A stretch of DNA of 10,186 nt, taken from positions 1-10,186 of the forward strand of contig DATLFP010000245.1 of NCBI GenBank assembly GCA_035540955.1. The letters run 5' to 3'. The stretch comes from DATLFP01 sp035540955. Its GTDB lineage: Bacteria; Actinomycetota; Acidimicrobiia; Acidimicrobiales; CADCSY01. The number at the start of each line of letters is the position of its first letter. Position 1 is the stretch's first letter. The position numbers were made by a program, and so were the translations under genes. Shown piece by piece: positions 6,884 through 10,186 of this stretch. The notes under the pieces were generated by a model. The model ran no database searches, was not told the DNA's origin, and saw only the letters and a list, made by a program, of their open reading frames with translations.

Positions 6884-7222
6884 TCAGAGCCGACGCCGGT
6901 GGGCGCGGTTGTTGCGAGGTTCTGTGCGGTTCTTCGCATCCGTGATCTGGCGGATGAGGTCGTCGCGCACCTCGCCGAGGGCGGCGTCGAAGTCGGTGCG
7001 GCTGGACGTCGCCACGATCCGCGGCTGACCGGCGATCGACGCCTCGAGGGTCGTCCGTTGGCTCTGCGTGTCCCGCTCCTTCACCCCCAGCCGCAGCTCG
7101 ACCGAGCCGTCGGGGAAGGAGCGAAGCCGCTCGTCGAGCCGTCCGAGCGCCGCGACGACGCGCCCCCGCTCGGACGGCGCGATCCCATTGGTCAGTTGCA
7201 GCGACTCAGCGACGGTCGGCAC
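6884..7222 (-). CDS. Short ribosome-hibernation-factor-like (HPF/RaiA, S30AE) protein
   Basis: The 112-residue protein starts at GTG 7222, with GGGGAG (7238-7233) about ten bases upstream. The layout suits the S30AE fold: an N-terminal strand (ESLQLTNGIAPSER), a helix (GRVVAALGRLDERLRSFPDG), a strand pair (VELRLGVKERDTQSQRTTLEASI), a strand (PRIVATSSR) and a helix with FDAALGEVRDDLIRQITDAK near residues 76-95. It ends in the basic tail NNRAHRRRL. HPF/RaiA proteins bind the 30S decoding centre and silence ribosomes in stasis. The long-HPF dimerisation domain is missing, so it would be a short form. Assignment rests on fold pattern, not on a signature motif; another small RNA-binding protein is possible. 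It is convergent with the monooxygenase gene, six bases away. Confidence 0.6.
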   Translation of the reverse strand: MPTVAESLQLTNGIAPSERGRVVAALGRLDERLRSFPDGSVELRLGVKERDTQSQRTTLEASIAGQPRIVATSSRTDFDAALGEVRDDLIRQITDAKNRTEPRNNRAHRRRL

Positions 7223-7243
7223 GATCGATCATCTCCCCGGCTC

Positions 7244-7312
7244 GGACGGTGTACCCCGTCCTACCTCATCGAGCGACGTTGTCGTGACCACCGCGCCCGC
7301 GGGGTACGGTCC
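7244..7312. promoter_or_regulatory. Divergent promoters built from an inverted CGGGGTAC element
   Basis: On the plus strand CGGGGTACGGTCC (7300-7312) contains TACGGT, placed as -10 for the small four-Cys gene. On the minus strand CGGGGTACACCGTCC (7258-7244) contains TACACC, placed as a possible -10 for the HPF-like gene with a leader of about 19 bases holding its SD. The two copies point outward toward their genes. The left copy also holds a dyad GGACGG-6-CCGTCC (7244-7261). Confidence 0.35.
7305..7310 (+). promoter_or_regulatory. -10 box of the four-cysteine protein gene, leaderless start
   Basis: TACGGT fits TANNNT and ends seven bases before ATG 7317, the same spacing as at the mod operon. 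No SD is visible before the ATG, which fits a leaderless mRNA. A weak TTGTCG at 7279-7284 is the nearest -35-like hexamer, with a long 20-base spacer. Confidence 0.45.
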
Positions 7313-7316
7313 GGCG

Positions 7317-7565
7317 ATGGCCGACTACGAGATCCCGCCGCCGGAGCCAAAGGAGATCGACGAGAAGAACTGGCTCCAGCTCCGAGACCTGTTGGAGCGA
7401 GCCACGCTCAAGGGCAAGCCCTACCTCGGCAACGAGAAGTGCGGGAACTGCCTCTACTACCTCAACACCGACGACGACATCTCGTACTGCTGGCATCCGA
7501 CGCTCAGGATCCTGGTCGGCTTCGAGTGGTGGTGCCAGTGGTGGGAGGAGATCCCCGAGGCGTAG
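7317..7565 (+). CDS. Small four-cysteine, Trp-rich protein (HiPIP-like cysteine pattern)
   Basis: This 82-residue acidic protein has no signal peptide or membrane segment. Its four cysteines are C42-x2-C45-x12-C58-x14-C73, with KCGNCLYYL at 41-49, YCWHP at 57-61 and EWWCQWWEE at 70-78. High-potential iron-sulfur proteins bind one 4Fe-4S cluster with C-x2-C, then a third and fourth Cys about 13-16 residues apart, ending in G-[YW]-C-x2-[FYW]. Here WWC-x-WW closely recalls that ending, and the aromatic residues could bury a cluster. HiPIPs are normally exported, whereas this one appears cytoplasmic. A structural zinc site is the main alternative. ATG 7317 was chosen because an in-frame extension to 7068 would overlap the HPF-like gene and lacks these features. 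Its partner and role are unknown. Confidence 0.8.
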   Translation: MADYEIPPPEPKEIDEKNWLQLRDLLERATLKGKPYLGNEKCGNCLYYLNTDDDISYCWHPTLRILVGFEWWCQWWEEIPEA

Positions 7566-7574
7566 CGCCGTCGC

Positions 7575-7742
7575 TCAGGACGAGCGTCGGCGGAACTTCG
7601 TGATCTCCGCTGACCCGGATGGAGCGAGTCGGTCCGCCAGCATCTCGACCGCTCGCTCGAGACGCTGGGCGACCTGCTCCAGCCGCTCGAGCCGTTCCTC
7701 GAGCGACGAGGCCAAGGCTGGATGTGAGCTCTCGGAGTCCAT
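7575..7742 (-). CDS. 55-residue coiled-coil microprotein, divergent from an XRE-like regulator
   Basis: It opens at ATG 7742 with a good SD, GGAGGT, about four to five bases upstream; a frame start at 7835 would run over the palindrome and has no such support. Residues 13-39, SLEERLERLEQ onward, form four heptads with L14, L18, L21, A25, L28, V32, L35 and L39 in a strict 4-3-4-3 rhythm: an amphipathic coiled coil. A basic tail KFRRRSS ends the protein. There is no signal peptide, membrane segment or cysteine. The heptads align without gaps with the C-terminus of the divergent regulator (residues 85-111), suggesting the two proteins pair. The function is unknown; the inferred role is to modulate that regulator. 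It converges on the four-Cys gene with nine bases between. Confidence 0.7.
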   Translation of the reverse strand: MDSESSHPALASSLEERLERLEQVAQRLERAVEMLADRLAPSGSAEITKFRRRSS

Positions 7743-7756
7743 CGCCACCTCCCGGG

Positions 7757-7776
7757 CTGGCAACCAATGTTGCCAG
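7757..7776. promoter_or_regulatory. Perfect 8-4-8 palindrome, candidate operator
   Basis: CTGGCAAC-CAAT-GTTGCCAG is a perfect inverted repeat lying 14 bases before the microprotein ATG and 89 bases before the regulator ATG. As DNA it is the right size for a dimeric HTH protein, and the divergent XRE-like regulator is the natural candidate. A minus-strand -10 candidate TACGAT (7806-7801) would start a transcript near 7794, putting the palindrome in the 5' leader just above the SD. It could therefore also act as an mRNA hairpin. Confidence 0.55.
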
Positions 7777-7865
7777 TTTCCCACCATTTGACCGCTTTCA
7801 ATCGTAGGACACGCGCTTGCCTTCGACTGGCCCAATCGGGTATCGAGCGGCTAGAGGTTGCGGAG

Positions 7866-8207
7866 ATGGCGCAGGGACGATGGGAGCTCGTCGCACGGAC
7901 GGTGCGGGATCGACGGCTGGCGCTCGGCTTGAGGCAGTCGGACACGCCCGGGGTCTCGGCCGCCAGCTGGCGGAACCTGGAGTCTGCCCGGCAGACCTCG
8001 TATCGCCCCTATCTGCTCCGCCGGGTCGAGGCGGCGCTCGGCTGGCCGCCGGGCACGATCGACGAGATCGTGGCGGGTACGCGCGATGAGCCGTCGGGCG
8101 CCGAATCACCCACCCGATCACTCGACGATCGGATCGACCTGCTCCATGCTCGGTTCGACCGGATCGAGAGCTCGATCGACCAGCTGCTCCGCCGTCTCAC
8201 CGACTGA
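7866..8207 (+). CDS. XRE-like HTH regulator with C-terminal coiled coil
   Basis: The protein has 113 residues. Residues 5-60 form a small helix-turn-helix: RWELVARTVRDRRLALGLRQ, then GVSAASWRNLES (29-40) as the recognition region, and LLRRVEAALGWPPGTIDEI (50-68). The LGWPPG ending is typical of a class of actinobacterial XRE-type regulators. A polar linker (69-84) leads to a tail SLDDRIDLLHARFDRIESSI (85-104) continuing to L111, with L86, I90, L93, F97, I100, I104, L107 and L111 at perfect heptad positions. ATG 7866 was chosen for AGAGG at 7853-7857, eight bases upstream; an in-frame ATG at 7767 would add 33 residues unlike the family and start inside the palindrome. It is probably cytoplasmic and DNA-binding, controlling itself and the divergent microprotein. 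Its wider targets are unknown. Confidence 0.8.
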   Translation: MAQGRWELVARTVRDRRLALGLRQSDTPGVSAASWRNLESARQTSYRPYLLRRVEAALGWPPGTIDEIVAGTRDEPSGAESPTRSLDDRIDLLHARFDRIESSIDQLLRRLTD

Positions 8208-8222
8208 GCGACGACCCGCGAC

Positions 8223-10139
8223 TCATCTGGCCGTGGCGTGGGCCACGGTCTGCAGCACCGACTCGCCGACCGCCCCTGCGCCCCCGTAGATCAGCGTGCG
8301 CTCGATCGACGAGGTCTCGCGGAGGTAGGTGCTGACCACGCCCGGGAGCGGGGCCGTCGGTGTCGCCAGCAGCATCGGGCCACCTCGCGACGCGATGTTG
8401 GCACCGCCGGCAAGCGCGTCGGGGAAGGTGGCACCGCTGGCCAGACCGATCACGGAAGGAGCGGTGAAGAACTCCTTCGCCGCCATGATCGCGGTCTCGT
8501 AGCGGTCGCGGCCGGCGATCGACTGCGCGGTCGGGTCGGCTCGACTGGCAGGACCCCCGAGCGCGTAGCGCCGCGCCGTCGGGCGGGCGCCGACGTACTG
8601 CAGCGTCTCGGGAGCGAGCTGGTCGCCGTCGGTGAGCAGCACGGCGCCGCCCAGCTCGGCGGCGGCGGCGCCCGCCGCGAGGGCGTCGGCAAAGGTGTGG
8701 CCGGTCGCCAGCAGGACGACGAGGGGGCCACCGAGGCCTTGCTCGGCGATGATCTGCGCCGTGGCGTAGCGGTTGACGCCTCCGTACCGGACGGCCTGGA
8801 ACCCCTCGGCCAGCACCGCCCGTTCAACGGCTTCGCTCAAGGCCGCGGTGCCGCCCAGCAGGTAGACCACACCGCCGGGCGTGACCGCGCGCCGCAGCTC
8901 CTCCGCCACCCGGGACTCGAGTCCGGTCGCCGGGTTGAGCAGCAGTGGGCCGCCCCGCTTGGCCGCGACCGGGACGCCCGTCAGCGCGTCGGCGAAGGTG
9001 CGGGCGTTGGCGAGCACCGCAGCGTTCGCCGAGTGCGATTCGGGGAACGCGTCGCGACTGGCGGCGAGGGCGGTGGCGATGCGATCGGGACCGGCGATGC
9101 GAGTGACGACCTCGGGACCCGGCGGTGGTGGGGTGGCCGAGGCGAGGAAGTCGCTCCGGGCCGTGTTCCAGTGGGTCGCGAGATAGCTCGACGGTGGTGG
9201 CGTGGTGTGGAAGTAGTCGTCGTTCCGGCAGTCGAGAAGGGGTAGGTGGGCACGGTCACACACCCGCGTCGCGGTGTAGCCGGGGCTCCCGTCGTCGTAG
9301 CACATGCGGTCGAACTCGTCGTTGCAGTGACCGTAGGGCGTGGCGTTCGGCGCAGTGGGTTGCACACCGCCGAGGCTGTGAACGAGCTCGTGGGCTTCGA
9401 TCGACTGGCCCTGGCTGCCGAGGCCCCAACAGCCGGCGTCGACCCGTGCGAACGTCGGGTTCGGGGCGGTGCCGTTGTTGAAGTTCTCGGCGCCGGGCCG
9501 GTCGTCGAGGAAGAACCCGGCGATGCCGCACAGGACGGTGCTGTCCATCCACACGAGGTACTTGCGGTCCGGTCGGTCGTAGCCCTGGGCCGCGAGCTCG
9601 GCGCTCGTCGCCTCCAAGGAGTCGTCGCCCCGCTCGGACACCGTGGCCACCTTCACGTCGACTCGACAGTCGGGGGTGGTGACGAACCGGATGTGACGGA
9701 CCTCGCCGAGCCGACCGGCACTCCGGACGAAGACGTCGTTGGCCTCCGCCGCCCACCGGTGGATGTTGGGGATCACCTCCGCCGAACGGTCGGGGCGATC
9801 GGCGGGTCGGACGTACAGGGCCTGCACCCGCTTGCCCGCGGTGCCGTCACCGAAGCACGGGACCTCGGCCGCTGCTTCGGCCTCGAAGAAGGTGGCGTCA
9901 CCCGAGCTCGACTCGAGCGGCCGTGGCACCCGGTGGTCGACGCCGGGCGGCGCCGGGTCGGCCCCGTGCGTGCAGAACCACCCTCCGCCGGGCAGCGCGA
10001 CGGTCTCGAGCTCGCCGCAGGCAGGCGCCAGGTTCGGCGCCGTCTCGACGCCGAGGGCGGCCGCATCGACGAGGGCGCCGGTCGCGACGAGCAGTGTCGC
10101 CGCCACCCGCCGGGCGCGCCGGCCAGGCCACTTCGTCAC
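8223..10139 (-). CDS. Secreted metallopeptidase-like protein with three cell-wall-binding (CWB2) repeats
   Basis: The protein has 638 residues from GTG 10139; an in-frame TAA at 10154 blocks any longer form. The N-terminus MTKWPGRRARRVAATLLVAT continues as a signal peptide to about residue 34. Residues about 40-330 hold a peptidase-like domain with several cysteines and AHELVHSLGGVQ (249-260). This HExxH zinc motif puts Gln260 where metzincins have the third His. GHCNDEFDRMCYDD (270-283) may supply another ligand (His271 or Asp277) and a Met-turn. A proline-rich linker lies at 336-342. Three CWB2 repeats begin with RIAGPDRIATA (347-357), RYGGVNRYATA (451-461) and SIAGRDRYETA (540-550), each followed by a TFADAL or TFPDAL motif. 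CWB2 repeats attach proteins non-covalently to cell-wall polymers. It probably acts at the cell surface; the substrate is unknown. It is convergent with the XRE-like gene, 15 bases away. Confidence 0.88.
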   Translation of the reverse strand: MTKWPGRRARRVAATLLVATGALVDAAALGVETAPNLAPACGELETVALPGGGWFCTHGADPAPPGVDHRVPRPLESSSGDATFFEAEAAAEVPCFGDGTAGKRVQALYVRPADRPDRSAEVIPNIHRWAAEANDVFVRSAGRLGEVRHIRFVTTPDCRVDVKVATVSERGDDSLEATSAELAAQGYDRPDRKYLVWMDSTVLCGIAGFFLDDRPGAENFNNGTAPNPTFARVDAGCWGLGSQGQSIEAHELVHSLGGVQPTAPNATPYGHCNDEFDRMCYDDGSPGYTATRVCDRAHLPLLDCRNDDYFHTTPPPSSYLATHWNTARSDFLASATPPPPGPEVVTRIAGPDRIATALAASRDAFPESHSANAAVLANARTFADALTGVPVAAKRGGPLLLNPATGLESRVAEELRRAVTPGGVVYLLGGTAALSEAVERAVLAEGFQAVRYGGVNRYATAQIIAEQGLGGPLVVLLATGHTFADALAAGAAAAELGGAVLLTDGDQLAPETLQYVGARPTARRYALGGPASRADPTAQSIAGRDRYETAIMAAKEFFTAPSVIGLASGATFPDALAGGANIASRGGPMLLATPTAPLPGVVSTYLRETSSIERTLIYGGAGAVGESVLQTVAHATAR

Positions 10140-10148
10140 AGTGTGTCC

Positions 10149-10154
10149 ACTTTA
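10149..10154 (-). promoter_or_regulatory. -10 box candidate of the CWB2 protein gene
   Basis: TAAAGT on the minus strand fits TANNNT. It ends ten bases before GTG 10139, predicting a leader of only about three bases. No SD is visible before the GTG, so near-leaderless translation is likely. Confidence 0.4.
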
Positions 10155-10156
10155 CA

Positions 10157-10186
10157 CCGTTATCCAGCGTTATATAGCGCTATCTA
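10157..10186. repeat. Three 10-base imperfect direct repeats next to a promoter
   Basis: On the plus strand these are CCGTTATCCA, GCGTTATATA and GCGCTATCTA, back to back with consensus SCGYTATMYA. The array is much richer in A/T than the rest of the window and starts two bases above the -10 candidate of the CWB2 gene. The last two copies form a 10-base palindrome, ATAGCGCTAT (10174-10183). It may continue past the window edge. Repeats spaced by one helical turn fit binding of a regulator on one DNA face. Confidence 0.45.

Noticed and set aside
7767..7865. Earlier in-frame start (ATG 7767) for the XRE-like regulator
   Set aside because: No SD precedes it, it would begin inside the perfect palindrome, and the added 33 residues do not look like part of the HTH family.
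7575..8207. Toxin-antitoxin module
   Set aside because: Neither protein shows a toxin fold or catalytic motif. Both are a DNA-binding or coiled-coil type, so a regulator-modulator pair is the more careful reading.
8238..9245. Long plus-strand open frame (335 codons) opposite the CWB2 gene
   Set aside because: It lies wholly antisense to the CWB2 repeats and shows no motif or plausible SD.
1..10186. tRNA, rRNA, CRISPR array, insertion sequence or transposase
   Set aside because: No cloverleaf, regularly spaced long repeats, transposase motif or terminal inverted repeats were seen by eye on either strand.

Overview
This is a very GC-rich window with actinobacterial character. It carries GTG starts, a lipoprotein ModA, an EthA-type Baeyer-Villiger monooxygenase, a secreted protein with three cell-wall-binding type 2 repeats, and apparently leaderless genes with TANNNT -10 boxes seven bases before the start codon. 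The gene content suits Actinomycetota, possibly the Acidimicrobiia (Iamia/Ilumatobacter-like). That placement is inferred from gene families, not from a marker gene. No RNA gene, CRISPR array or mobile element was recognised, and no stretch over 300 bases lacks a gene.

Left part (1-2049, minus strand): an alpha/beta hydrolase that runs off the left edge, and upstream of it a 517-residue regulator with two HD/HD-GYP-like modules and a LuxR-type DNA-binding C-terminus. Centre-left (2110-5280, plus strand): a tightly overlapping molybdate uptake operon. Its first gene is a one-component regulator with an XRE-type helix-turn-helix and a periplasmic-binding-protein-like sensor domain, followed by modA, modB and a short modC. 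The operon and the HD/LuxR gene diverge from a 60-base spacer holding a leaderless promoter and a small dyad. Next, at 5375-6877, is the EthA-like FAD/NADPH monooxygenase, preceded by a 17-base near-palindrome.

Right part (6884-10139): small genes on alternating strands. A short ribosome-hibernation-factor-like protein (minus) diverges from an 82-residue four-cysteine protein whose cysteine spacing and Trp-rich C-terminus recall high-potential iron-sulfur proteins. Then a 55-residue coiled-coil microprotein (minus) diverges from a 113-residue XRE-like regulator (plus) across a perfect 8-4-8 palindrome. The microprotein and the C-terminal tail of the regulator share the same four-heptad coiled coil in an ungapped alignment. 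This pair is the best candidate here for an undescribed regulatory module. Last is a secreted metallopeptidase-like protein with three CWB2 repeats (minus), whose promoter lies next to three 10-base direct repeats at the window edge.

Three convergent gene pairs in this part are separated by only 6, 9 and 15 bases, so they have no room for ordinary terminators.
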